In this document: piece after piece, positions 9,367 to 17,776 of the stretch
Layout of the letters: each line of letters starts with the position of its first letter
How positions within the stretch are numbered: the stretch's first letter is position 1
Source of the DNA: Flavobacterium phragmitis
Lineage (GTDB): Bacteria; Bacteroidota; Bacteroidia; Flavobacteriales; Flavobacteriaceae
Length of the DNA stretch: 64,000 bases
Reading direction: 5' to 3'
NCBI RefSeq assembly: GCF_900112575.1
Contig: NZ_FOMH01000004.1
Span: 281,066 to 345,065, forward strand
Notes under the pieces: generated by a model
Databases searched by the model: none
Told to the model about the DNA's origin: nothing
What the model saw: the letters and a program-made list of their open reading frames with translations, nothing else
Position numbers and translations under genes: made by a program

Positions 9367-9405
9367 TCAAACCCGACAGGTTTTTAAAACCTGTCGGGTT
9401 TTTGT
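9367..9405 (+). terminator. Terminator/repeat R1 after alaS
   Basis: A near-perfect hairpin: arms AACCCGACAGGTTT and AAACCTGTCGGGTT around a two-to-four-base loop, followed by a T run. The same palindrome recurs at 10354, 42857 and 43562, always just after a gene, so this is a repeated intergenic element that can also act as an intrinsic terminator. Confidence 0.75.
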
Positions 9406-9515
9406 ATTAATATGATTTGCTTGTAAATGTCTTAAAGTGTTGTTTTTGTGTCTTTTACGAGCTTTTTGTTAAGGCAGAAATCTATCATTTTGCAGTCTAA
9501 TTTAAAAATTATATT

Positions 9516-10295
9516 ATGAAAAGAAATTTATTTTATTTTTTAGGACTGACTTTAACAATGGTGCTAAATTCTTGTTCAAGTGATGATGCCAAGCAAGAAC
9601 AACAAAACGTAATTCTACCTAAAACAATTTCTTACCAAGATTTAAGTGATTCAGAAGAAAATTATACTTCTACAATTTCGTATAATGGAGACAAGATTGT
9701 AAACAGTACTTCGACAGATGGGACTAAAACGGTTTTTACTTATACAGGTAACGTAATAACCAAAACGGAAGACTTTGAAAATGGTGAGTTGACAGACAAG
9801 ATTCTTTACACTTATGAAAGTGGAAAATTAAAAGAAAAACTTAATTGTGAAATGATCAGTAAAGATTTTCCAAATGGCAAATACATTACAAAATATGTAT
9901 ATGTACATGATGGTACTAATGTGATTAATTATAAAACTTATAATATTGATCCAACAACCCAAGTAGAAACAGAAAATATTGTTGGGGCTCTTACTTTTCA
10001 AGGCCTAAATCTTATTCAAGATATCGAATATACTAATATCTCGAAAGTTTCAAAATCAAGAGACTACAAATATGATGAAAAAAATAATTCTCATTCAAAA
10101 GTTTTAGGTTTTGATTTACTGCTGGACCCAAAATATTCACGCAACAATATTTTAGAGTATTCTTATAGCACAAATGGGGCAGTAAATTATATAGTAACAT
10201 ACAGCTATATTTATAATGATAATGGATTTCCTGTTACTCAAAATTATTTAGGAACAGATGGAATTGTAAAAAGGATAGAGACAATCAAATATTAG
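9516..10295 (+). CDS. Lipoprotein of a local four-member family (copy 1)
   Basis: A 259-residue protein with a lipoprotein signal peptide (lipobox LNSC, lipidated Cys at residue 20) and an acidic linker (SSDDAKQEQQN). The mature part is built from short beta-type repeats ending in aromatic-x-aromatic pairs and glycine, such as ILYTYESGKLKEKL and YIYNDNGFPVT, reminiscent of YD/RHS-type strands. It carries the family signature YDxKNN...KVLGFDLLLD near residue 190. Three paralogues follow at 12608, 14689 and 15629. No function is known to me; the protein is expected at the outer membrane or cell surface. Confidence 0.85.
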   Translation: MKRNLFYFLGLTLTMVLNSCSSDDAKQEQQNVILPKTISYQDLSDSEENYTSTISYNGDKIVNSTSTDGTKTVFTYTGNVITKTEDFENGELTDKILYTYESGKLKEKLNCEMISKDFPNGKYITKYVYVHDGTNVINYKTYNIDPTTQVETENIVGALTFQGLNLIQDIEYTNISKVSKSRDYKYDEKNNSHSKVLGFDLLLDPKYSRNNILEYSYSTNGAVNYIVTYSYIYNDNGFPVTQNYLGTDGIVKRIETIKY

Positions 10296-10353
10296 AAAAG
10301 GTTCTTAAGTTTAACAAAAGTCTATCCTAAATTTACATTTTTTTTCGAAAGGT

Positions 10354-10388
10354 AAATCCGGCAGGTTTTTAAAAACCTGTCGGGTTTT
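10354..10388. repeat. Repeat R1 hairpin after lipoprotein copy 1
   Basis: Imperfect copy of the R1 palindrome (left arm ATCCGGCAGGTTTTT, right arm AAAAACCTGTCGGGTT) about 60 bases after the lipoprotein stop, followed by T residues. It probably serves as its terminator. Confidence 0.65.
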
Positions 10389-10413
10389 GTATTTGTGGTG
10401 ATTTCTCATTTTA

Positions 10414-10517
10414 TGTCATTTCGACTGAAAGGAGAAATCACACTCGGAAATCCGCAAAGTAAGTTGCCAATCTGTGTTGATAAACTAGTGCGATTTCTCC
10501 TTTCAGTCGAAATGACA
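10414..10517. repeat. Long inverted repeat R2 with perfect 26-bp arms
   Basis: A 104-base element with perfect 26-base inverted arms (10414-10439 and 10492-10517; the left arm starts TGTCATTTCGACTGAAAGG) around a 52-base centre. A second copy lies at 26105-26234 with the same arm sequence. It contains no ORF, so it resembles a REP/MITE-type intergenic element. It lies between convergent genes. Confidence 0.8.
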
Positions 10518-10570
10518 GATATTACGTTTGCTGATGATTAAACTTGAAAAACTTAGCATCTTTAAAAAAA

Positions 10571-12316
10571 CTATTTTCTCTCACCAATTTGCTGGCGCCA
10601 CATAGCATAATAAAGTCCTTTCTCCACAATTAAATCTTCGTGTTTACCTTGTTCGATGATTTTACCTTGTTCTAGAACAAAAATTCTATCCGCATGCATT
10701 ACAGTTGATAAACGGTGAGCAATTAAAACTGTGATTCTGTTTTTGTCTGAGATATTTCTAATAGTATCATTAATTTCTTCTTCGGTAATAGAATCCAATG
10801 CAGAAGTAGCTTCGTCAAAAATCAATAAATTCGGATTTCTAAGAATGGCTCTGGCGATAGACAAGCGCTGTTTTTCTCCGCCCGAAACTTTGATTCCGCC
10901 TTCACCGATTGTTGTGTTTAAACCATCTTCGGCACGTCTAAGTAGTTTTTCACAGCTGGCACGTTTTAGCGCATCGTACAAATCTTCATCACTTGCATTT
11001 GGTTTAACAAATAATAAATTTTCACGGATTGTTCCTGAGAATAGTTGTGCATCCTGAGTTACGAAACCTAATTGTTTTCTTAAGTCTAATAAATCGATAT
11101 CAGTAGAATCAATATCATTGTATCGAATTTCTCCTTCGGCAGGAGTGTATAGTCCAACTAATAATTTTACCAAAGTGGTTTTGCCAGAACCAGATGGCCC
11201 AACAAATGCGACGGTTTGTCCCTGTTTGATTTCGAAATTAATGTTTTCGACTGCTTTAAACTTAGCAGTTCTATGCTGGAAACTCACATTGGAAAAAAGT
11301 AATTTCTGAATAGCTCCAACGTGTTTTGGAGTTTTTGGACGAAACTCTTTCGGAGCATTTAATAAATGTTTGAAATTCTCCATAGAAACTTTCGTTTCAT
11401 TCAAAGCAATAATGAAGTTTCCTAACTCCTGTAAAGGCCCAAAAATAAAGAAAGTAAAAAATACCATTGTCAATAAATCTCCAACGATAATTTTTCCGCC
11501 AAACAAGAAATAATATAAAGCAAAAACAACACAGGTTCTTAAAAAGTGAACGGTTGTTCCCTGAATAAAACTTAAGCTTCTAATGAAACGGATTTTCTCT
11601 AATTCTAATTGAAGAATTTTAAAGGTATTCAGATTTAAACGTTTCTCTTCTTGATATGTTAAACCAAGACTTTTTACCAATTCGATATTTCGCAGACTCT
11701 CAGTTGTAGAACCTGCCAAAGCATTAGTCTGATTCACAATTTTTCGAGAAACGATTTTAATCTTCTTACCTAAATACAAACTTACCAAAGCAATAATTGG
11801 AGCCGTAATTAAAAAGATAATCGAAATTCTGAAATCGATTCGGGCAACATAAACGATTACGAAGATGAAACCGATGATAGTCTGAAAAATTAAAGAAATA
11901 GAAAGTGTAATCAGTTTTTCAGAATCTATCCTAACTTTAGTCAGTTTGCTTAAGGTTTCACCGCTTCGTTGGTCTTCAAATTCGGCATAAGGAAGATCCA
12001 GAGATTTTTTGATTCCGTCAGTATACATTTGCGCGCCCGTTCTCTGAATAACAACATTGGTAAAGTAATCCTGAAAATTTTTGGTTATTCTGGAAATCAT
12101 CGCAGCACCAAGCGAAAGACCAAGCCAGAAAGCCAATGATTTTATAAAACCAATTTCGTTGCCTTTATATTTTGCGATTCCGACACCGCAGTCCTGCATT
12201 AATTTTCCTGTAATTACAGAGTCTGATAAACTGAAACAAATGTTGATAGTAGCCATTATCAAAGCAAAAAATAGAAGCATTTTATGTTTGACGATGTAAG
12301 TATATAATAATTTCAT
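10571..12316 (-). CDS. ABC transporter, fused permease and ATP-binding protein
   Basis: A 581-residue half-transporter of the exporter type. The N-terminal membrane domain (about residues 1-310) has six predicted helices; the ATPase domain (about 335-575) has Walker A GPSGSGKTT, signature VSGGEKQRLS, Walker B LLIFDEATSALD and the H-loop IAHRLSTV, all intact. It should work as a homodimer, exporting a lipid, peptide or drug; the MsbA-like layout does not fix the substrate. It lies between lipoprotein copies 1 and 2 on the opposite strand, with its own promoter. Confidence 0.93.
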   Translation of the reverse strand: MKLLYTYIVKHKMLLFFALIMATINICFSLSDSVITGKLMQDCGVGIAKYKGNEIGFIKSLAFWLGLSLGAAMISRITKNFQDYFTNVVIQRTGAQMYTDGIKKSLDLPYAEFEDQRSGETLSKLTKVRIDSEKLITLSISLIFQTIIGFIFVIVYVARIDFRISIIFLITAPIIALVSLYLGKKIKIVSRKIVNQTNALAGSTTESLRNIELVKSLGLTYQEEKRLNLNTFKILQLELEKIRFIRSLSFIQGTTVHFLRTCVVFALYYFLFGGKIIVGDLLTMVFFTFFIFGPLQELGNFIIALNETKVSMENFKHLLNAPKEFRPKTPKHVGAIQKLLFSNVSFQHRTAKFKAVENINFEIKQGQTVAFVGPSGSGKTTLVKLLVGLYTPAEGEIRYNDIDSTDIDLLDLRKQLGFVTQDAQLFSGTIRENLLFVKPNASDEDLYDALKRASCEKLLRRAEDGLNTTIGEGGIKVSGGEKQRLSIARAILRNPNLLIFDEATSALDSITEEEINDTIRNISDKNRITVLIAHRLSTVMHADRIFVLEQGKIIEQGKHEDLIVEKGLYYAMWRQQIGERK

Positions 12317-12341
12317 AAGTGATTTAAAAAAATGGAAGATG

Positions 12342-12349
12342 CAAAAGTA
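12342..12349 (-). promoter_or_regulatory. -7 promoter element (TACTTTTG) for ABC transporter
   Basis: Minus-strand TACTTTTG matches TAnnTTTG, 26 bases before the transporter start codon. Confidence 0.45.
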
Positions 12350-12517
12350 AGGAATTGTTTTAGTTTGTGAAGTTGATTTCTGTTATTAAAAATGTAAATT
12401 TTTTATAGATTAATTTAGTATTTTTTTTCTGATTTATTTTTTATTTAAATTTTTTGTAAATAATTATGGGATTATGTTGTTGGAAACTAATTTGTTAAGA
12501 AATATTTGGATAGAGAA

Positions 12518-12525
12518 TACTTTTG
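12518..12525 (+). promoter_or_regulatory. -7 promoter element (TACTTTTG) for lipoprotein copy 2
   Basis: TACTTTTG matches TAnnTTTG and lies 83 bases before the lipoprotein start at 12608. The 5' leader it would create contains ACAAATTTAACC just before the gene, a string also found just before lipoprotein copy 4. Confidence 0.45.
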
Positions 12526-12607
12526 GATGTGGAATCACGTAAGGTTTTGATTTTGGGTTGTACTAGGTTTGCCACGAATAACAAAAACAAATTTAACCAA
12601 ATCAAAA

Positions 12608-13348
12608 ATGAAAAAAATTTTATGCCTTTTTGGAGCACTGACTCTATTGTTATCATCTTGTTCAAGTGATGATTCTTCTTCAGATTCTTCAGATCTTGTA
12701 TTACTTAAAAAAACAGTTATTACAAATTCTGATGGCGAAAAACTGACCATTAATTACAAATATGATGGTAATAAAATAGTAAGTGCCATTGATGATTCAG
12801 GAGATACAAATCTATATTACACTTATACAGGAGATTTAATTACTAAAATAGAGTTTAAATACCCTGATGGAACTATCGATCAGATCAATACCTTTTCTTA
12901 TAATGCAGAAGGTAAATTAACCACTTTTGTAAGAGTAGAACCAAATATGGATTGGGGATATAAAGAAGTTTACACCTACAATGCCGATGGTACCATTTCA
13001 GTTAAGTCATATAGAGGAGATAGTAAAACTCAAACTAGTGGTGGTGAAACATCAACTATTAAATTTGTAAATGGTGAAGTTAGTGAAATTTTAGCCATTA
13101 CGGCTAATCAGCCAGATCACAAATACACATACGACAATAAAAACAATCCTACGAAAAATATATTAGGAATGGATAAAATTGCATTTGTTGATGGAGAAGG
13201 AAATGGAGTGAAATTTAACATTTTAACAGATACAGCAGATGGTGATTTATGGACAAACAGTACTTTTACGTACAATGATCAAGGATACCCAACAAAAGAA
13301 GTTGATAAAGGATCTGATAGTTTGGGAACTCTTGAGTATTTCTATTAA
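12608..13348 (+). CDS. Lipoprotein of a local four-member family (copy 2)
   Basis: I place the start at the ATG of MKKILCLFGALTLLLSSC, which gives a clean lipoprotein signal peptide of 18 residues; an ATG 13 codons upstream would add a basic stretch that spoils it. The protein is 246 residues, with a Ser/Asp-rich linker (SSDDSSSDSSD) after the lipidated cysteine and the same repeated strands as its neighbours (FSYNAEGKLTTF, FTYNDQGYPTK). The family signature is YDNKNNPTKNILGMDKI. Function unknown. It is followed by a strong terminator shared with the convergent protease gene. Confidence 0.85.
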   Translation: MKKILCLFGALTLLLSSCSSDDSSSDSSDLVLLKKTVITNSDGEKLTINYKYDGNKIVSAIDDSGDTNLYYTYTGDLITKIEFKYPDGTIDQINTFSYNAEGKLTTFVRVEPNMDWGYKEVYTYNADGTISVKSYRGDSKTQTSGGETSTIKFVNGEVSEILAITANQPDHKYTYDNKNNPTKNILGMDKIAFVDGEGNGVKFNILTDTADGDLWTNSTFTYNDQGYPTKEVDKGSDSLGTLEYFY

Positions 13349-13369
13349 TAATATATCTAAAAATTATAT

Positions 13370-13399
13370 AAGCCAGAAGCGTTTGTTTCTGGCTTTTTT
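13370..13399. terminator. Intrinsic terminator between lipoprotein copy 2 and protease
   Basis: Stem AGCCAGAA / TTCTGGCT with loop GCGTTTG and a T6 run on the plus strand. The protease stop codon on the other strand overlaps its tail, so it serves chiefly the lipoprotein. Confidence 0.75.
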
Positions 13400-14534
13400 A
13401 TGTCTGGGGTTTACCATTTTTAGAAGACCATTTTACAGTCCCATTATAAATTAACTGTAAATCGCCATCATTTTGTAAATATAATGTTGCTCCAGGATAT
13501 TGCGCTGTATCAGACATCCAGGTTATTTGTTCGGGAGCAGTAAAACCTGAAGCATGTCCTTTAATAATCAGATTTCCGTCAGATTGCAAGTAACACGAAG
13601 GCTGATTACTGTACCTTGAATTTCCTTCCTGCCATATAATAGTATTATTGACAGTATTTTTTATTGATAACAGTCCAGAATCAAACTGCAGTACAAACTG
13701 TCCGTTTGGAGATTTGATAGCTTGTGTCCAAGGAATAAAATCAATTCTTTCTCCAGATTCTATTATTGATCTAATAGGAAAAGGATACCATTTGTTTATC
13801 GAAGTAATATCGATGATTGATAAATCACTCATTTCATTTACAGCAATTCCGTTTGTGGTAAGAGAAGCTGGTACATAATAATGCATGATCGAAAGAGGAT
13901 CGTACTCACTGTAATTGGTTGTCTCAGGGCTTTTTATAACAAACTGATCCACTTGGTCTTTAGACCAGCCGTTTAAATCACTGTAGTATTTGTATACTTT
14001 AGGTAAATCCCAGCTGATTGTTGCAACAGGACTAGAATTTTCATGAATGAGGCCTAATGCATGTCCAAATTCATGTAAAATGGTTCTTCGTATTGAGGCT
14101 TCATTACTCGATGTTAGAGGACCCAATCGCATCGATTGTTCTTCTGTATTGCCGTAAGCAGATTTCATTCCTAAAACCGACCATGCTCCATAACTTCCCA
14201 CATTAAAACCAATTCGAATATCTGCATATTCTTTTGGGGTGACATATTCAAATTTTAGATTAGCATATTTTGTCCACTCGTTGGCAATTCTTTTTACTTT
14301 TTCTTGAGCAATGGCATCGCCATCCAAAAATTTAATCTTAATTGTCTGACCAATCTGCCATCTTGGCCAGGTTATAATCGCAGCATCTGGTTTTATGGTT
14401 GGATAAGATTTTGAATCGATAAAATTAAAACTGCAGCATCCTGTCTCATCATTTGAAGCACGATTTTCTTCATTGTTACACGAAAAAAAAAGTAAAAAAG
14501 CAGGGAGTATTAGAAATGTGATAATTCTTTGCAT
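13398..14534 (-). CDS. Astacin-like metalloprotease lipoprotein with C-terminal lectin domain
   Basis: A 378-residue lipoprotein (lipobox FFSC, Cys19). The catalytic domain (about residues 45-255) has the full astacin signature HEFGHALGLIHE: zinc ligands H154, H158, H164, catalytic E155, and the Met-turn SIMHY with M217 and the ligand-like Y219. Residues about 262-375 form a bulb-type mannose-binding-lectin-like beta-prism with repeats LQSDGNLII and LQNDGDLQLIY. The combination suggests a surface-anchored protease that binds glycans. It sits head-to-head with lipoprotein copy 3 and tail-to-tail with copy 2. Protease family assignment is firm; substrate is unknown. Confidence 0.9.
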   Translation of the reverse strand: MQRIITFLILPAFLLFFSCNNEENRASNDETGCCSFNFIDSKSYPTIKPDAAIITWPRWQIGQTIKIKFLDGDAIAQEKVKRIANEWTKYANLKFEYVTPKEYADIRIGFNVGSYGAWSVLGMKSAYGNTEEQSMRLGPLTSSNEASIRRTILHEFGHALGLIHENSSPVATISWDLPKVYKYYSDLNGWSKDQVDQFVIKSPETTNYSEYDPLSIMHYYVPASLTTNGIAVNEMSDLSIIDITSINKWYPFPIRSIIESGERIDFIPWTQAIKSPNGQFVLQFDSGLLSIKNTVNNTIIWQEGNSRYSNQPSCYLQSDGNLIIKGHASGFTAPEQITWMSDTAQYPGATLYLQNDGDLQLIYNGTVKWSSKNGKPQT

Positions 14535-14556
14535 GTTTATCTTATTGAAGAAAGGG

Positions 14557-14564
14557 CAAAATTA
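14557..14564 (-). promoter_or_regulatory. -7 promoter element (TAATTTTG) for astacin-like protease
   Basis: Minus-strand TAATTTTG matches TAnnTTTG, 23 bases before the protease start codon. Confidence 0.4.
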
Positions 14565-14688
14565 AAAGAAGATAAAATACATTTTAAAGAAGATTCTTAA
14601 TTGTGTCTTATAATGATATAATTATGTCTTTTTGCGGAAAGTATGTCTTGCCAGAAAAGTTTCTTTTTGCATGTTATTTAAACTAAAA

Positions 14689-15489
14689 ATGAAAAAGTAT
14701 TTATCATATTGCTGGGCAATTCTTTTGTTTGTTTTGTTTTCCTGCTCTAATGAAGATTTTGGAGAAAACCAAAATATAATTTTGCCTAAAGTTTTAAAAA
14801 CAATATATCCTGATAATCCATCAGATAATTTTGAGACCAATATTGTTTACAATGAAAATAAGATTGTAAAAGTCAGTAATAAATTCGAAAGGATTGGTTA
14901 CTCATATCGCGATAATCTTATTTCTAGTGAAGTGAAATATAATATTCAAAATGGGGAAGAAGTAAAATACTCTGAGACATTTTATGAATATGAAAAGGGA
15001 AGCTTAAAAACAGTTTCTAAAATATTGAATGGAAAACAAATGAAATACGTTTATAGTAAAAATGACAATGGTTCTGTTACTATGGAAACGTATATTTTTG
15101 ACACTCAAACAAAGATAGAGTCAAAAAATCCGGGATTAGTTGTTTTAACAATGGAGAATGGAAATTTAATAAATCTGGTTTCGAATTGGGGATATGATAA
15201 TGTTATAACCTGTTCACGTTTTCAGTATGATAAATATAATAATGCGTTCAAAAATGTGTTAGGATTTAATCTGCTTTTAGGTCAGGAAATTTTTGGTTCT
15301 GAAACCAATATTTCTTCTTTTAATAATTTAACAAGATACTCTTATTCTCCAATTGTTTCTGGAAGTATTGTATTCGAACCGTATGCCTGTACAATGGTTT
15401 ATGAGTACAATAAAAAAAGTTATCCAATCAAGAAAACAACTTATGATTATGCAGGCAGAATTATCAGTATTACGGAGTATGGATACTGA
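14689..15489 (+). CDS. Lipoprotein of a local four-member family (copy 3)
   Basis: The chosen start (MKKYLSYCWAILLFVLFSC) gives a standard lipoprotein signal peptide; upstream in-frame ATGs at 14632 and 14671 only add residues ahead of it. The mature 249 residues share the strand repeats (FYEYEKGSLKTVSK, YEYNKKSYPIKKTTY) and the signature YDKYNNAFKNVLGFNLLLG with its three neighbours. It is the most diverged copy, with a shorter acidic linker. Function unknown. Confidence 0.83.
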   Translation: MKKYLSYCWAILLFVLFSCSNEDFGENQNIILPKVLKTIYPDNPSDNFETNIVYNENKIVKVSNKFERIGYSYRDNLISSEVKYNIQNGEEVKYSETFYEYEKGSLKTVSKILNGKQMKYVYSKNDNGSVTMETYIFDTQTKIESKNPGLVVLTMENGNLINLVSNWGYDNVITCSRFQYDKYNNAFKNVLGFNLLLGQEIFGSETNISSFNNLTRYSYSPIVSGSIVFEPYACTMVYEYNKKSYPIKKTTYDYAGRIISITEYGY

Positions 15490-15628
15490 ATTTCTAGTAT
15501 TGTTATTTGAAATTTATTTTTATAATTGCCACAAAAAGTTTTTTTAGTACTAAAATAAGGTAAGATTTTATTGCTTTTTTTATTTGGTTTGATTTTCTTT
15601 GAAAGAACAAATTTAACCTACTAAAAAA

Positions 15629-16423
15629 ATGAAAAAACTATTAATCCTTTTTACGGCATTATCTTTTATTGCAATTTCCTGCTCCAGCGAAGATGGTTCC
15701 TCTTCAGGAGATACTTCTGTTTTACCTCAAACCATTTCCTTCATTTATCCTGGTGCTTATTTAGGAAGAAATGGAACAAGTACGTTAAGTTTCAATGGAA
15801 ATAAAATTGTAAGCACTATCAATGAATATTCGAAAACAGTATTTACCTATACTGGTGATGTTATAACGAAGCAAGAAGTTTTTGATGTGGATGAACAAGG
15901 AAAAGAAACCAAAACTGATGAAGTAGTTTATACATACGAAAACGGAAAACTAAAAACCAGAATTTTTAAAGAAAATATTACGGATCAATATCCTGATGGA
16001 TATTATATTGAAAAAGTAGTTTATAATCATATTTCAAATGAATCCATTTCTTTTATCAATTACAATGTTGATAGAGATACAAAAGCTGAAATTAAAAGCA
16101 GTGAAGGAAGCCTGACGTATAAAAATGGAAATCTGATCAAAGAACAAAGAACCAGTAATTCTGTAACAATAACGAGAGAATATGAGTACGATACAAAAAA
16201 TAACCCTCTGAAAAATGTTGCAGGCTTCAAACTGCTGTTAAATGAAATCAGTGAAGTTGGTCAAAACAATGTTGTCAAAACAACAGCCAAATCATCAGAG
16301 CACTCAAATACAGCTGTTTATTTAACAACTTATGATTATAATGACAAAGATTACCCGACAAAACATACTTCTTATGATAGTTGGGGTGTTTCAATCGAAT
16401 ATGAAATGTATTTTACTTATTAG
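15629..16423 (+). CDS. Lipoprotein of a local four-member family (copy 4)
   Basis: A 264-residue lipoprotein (signal MKKLLILFTALSFIAISC) with a Ser/Gly/Asp linker, repeated strands (VYTYENGKLKTRIF, YDYNDKDYPTKHTSY) and the family signature YDTKNNPLKNVAGFKLLLN. Its closest relative in the window is copy 1. The 5' sequence ACAAATTTAACC just before the gene matches that of copy 2, which suggests tandem duplication including the leader. Function unknown; a hairpin terminator follows. Confidence 0.85.
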   Translation: MKKLLILFTALSFIAISCSSEDGSSSGDTSVLPQTISFIYPGAYLGRNGTSTLSFNGNKIVSTINEYSKTVFTYTGDVITKQEVFDVDEQGKETKTDEVVYTYENGKLKTRIFKENITDQYPDGYYIEKVVYNHISNESISFINYNVDRDTKAEIKSSEGSLTYKNGNLIKEQRTSNSVTITREYEYDTKNNPLKNVAGFKLLLNEISEVGQNNVVKTTAKSSEHSNTAVYLTTYDYNDKDYPTKHTSYDSWGVSIEYEMYFTY

Positions 16424-16436
16424 TTTAAGAATTTAT

Positions 16437-16470
16437 AAAAACCAAATACTTTCGGTATTTGGTTTTTTTA
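16437..16470 (+). terminator. Intrinsic terminator after lipoprotein copy 4
   Basis: Stem AAAACCAAATAC / GTATTTGGTTTT with loop TTTCG-type and a T7 run, 14 bases after the stop codon. Confidence 0.8.
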
Positions 16471-16510
16471 TTGCTGATAATTGGCGAAATTCGTGTTCAA
16501 ATAAAATCTC

Positions 16511-17467
16511 ATGCAATTCAGAACTCCAATCCCAATTTCAAAAAGTAATTCGCCAATCGATTATCATTCGAAAATACTTTCTATTGGTTCTTGTTTTGCA
16601 GAAAATATGGCAGAGAAATTCGATTATTTTAAATTCCAAAACGAAACCAATCCGTTTGGAATTATCTTTAATTCCGTTTCGATAGCCAAATTGTTTGAAA
16701 GAGTTTGTAAAGAGCAAGAATTTGAAGAAAAAGACGTTTTCTTTCACAACGAACGCTGGCATTCTTTTGAAGTTCATTCTGATTTAAGTAATGCAGACCG
16801 ACAGGAATTGTTGGAAACATTGAACAAAGCTATTTCAGAAACAAACAAACAACTAAAAGAAGCGACACATCTCATTATCACTTTTGGAACTTCCTGGATT
16901 TATAGAATTCTAGAAAAGGATGAAGTAGTGGCTAATTGTCATAAAGTACCGCAAAAACAATTTTCAAAAGAATTGTTATCGGTAGAAATAATTCAGAAAA
17001 GCATCCAAAACACAATGGATTTAGTTCAGGCTTTAAATCCAAATATCAATTTCATTTTTACTATTTCTCCTGTCAGACATATCAAAGACGGCTTTGTAGA
17101 AAATCAGTTAAGTAAATCACATTTATTTTCAGCTCTGCATTCGGTTCTCAAAACTGACCACTCCAAACTGACCACTGAATACTTCCCCTCATACGAAATC
17201 ATGATGGATGAGCTTCGCGATTATCGTTTTTATAATGAAGATATGTTACACCCAAATCAAATCGCGATTGATTATATCTGGAAGCTTTTCAGCGAAAATT
17301 ATATTTCAGAAAGCAGTATTTCGATAATGCAGGAAGTCGATGAAATTCAGAAAAGCCTTCGTCACAGAAGTTTCAATCCCGAATCAGAACAACACCAAAA
17401 ATTCTTAGCAAAACTTCAGCAGAAAATAAATCAGATGGGAGAAAAAATACCGCATATTAAATTTTAA
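16511..17467 (+). CDS. GSCFA domain-containing protein
   Basis: A 318-residue protein with the name-giving motif GSCFAEN at residues 26-32, a fold related to SGNH hydrolases. Further conserved pieces are LIITFGTSWIYR, the TISPVRHIKDG stretch and FPSYEIMMDELRDYRFYNEDMLHPN near residue 235, which carries the expected Asp/His of the SGNH-like site. No signal peptide is seen, so it is likely cytoplasmic. The substrate is unknown. The start overlaps the sequence just after the terminator of the preceding gene. Confidence 0.88.
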   Translation: MQFRTPIPISKSNSPIDYHSKILSIGSCFAENMAEKFDYFKFQNETNPFGIIFNSVSIAKLFERVCKEQEFEEKDVFFHNERWHSFEVHSDLSNADRQELLETLNKAISETNKQLKEATHLIITFGTSWIYRILEKDEVVANCHKVPQKQFSKELLSVEIIQKSIQNTMDLVQALNPNINFIFTISPVRHIKDGFVENQLSKSHLFSALHSVLKTDHSKLTTEYFPSYEIMMDELRDYRFYNEDMLHPNQIAIDYIWKLFSENYISESSISIMQEVDEIQKSLRHRSFNPESEQHQKFLAKLQQKINQMGEKIPHIKF

Positions 17468-17776
17468 TCGCAGTGACTGGTTAAAACCAACAGTTTAGAA
17501 ATTAGCTGACTTTTTTTGCCACAGATTAGAAAGATTTCAAGGATTTTTTTTAAATAATCCAGCTTTATTTTTAATCTGTGTTAATTCGTGTAATCTGTGG
17601 CAAAAATTAACTCAAAACTTCTCGTCATAGCGCCTTCGTGGCAAAAACAACAATAAAATTCTAGAATAATTCCTGATAATTATGTAAATTGTTAAGGTTT
17701 AAATTTTACATTTTTGTAAAATGTGTAACCCTGCTTTTTTCAGAAGCAATTTTAATCGAACCGATTTTATTGACGT
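17468..17776. other. Intergenic region with repeat R4 remnants
   Basis: A 309-base gap without a gene. It holds an inverted repeat of the R4 type (left TTTTTGCCACAGATTA at 17513-17528, right TAATCTGTGGCAAAAA at 17591-17606) and then a GCGCCTTCGTGGCAAAA piece at about 17630 that also recurs near 26255. The last 100 bases should contain the tamB promoter, but no exact TAnnTTTG is present (closest is TTTTACATTTTTG near 17705). Confidence 0.6.

Noticed and set aside
12569..12607. Upstream ATG as start of lipoprotein copy 2
   Set aside because: Adds 13 basic residues before an otherwise perfect lipoprotein signal peptide.
13239..13454. Open frame overlapping the ends of lipoprotein copy 2 and the protease
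   Set aside because: Out of frame with both real genes and contains the terminator hairpin.
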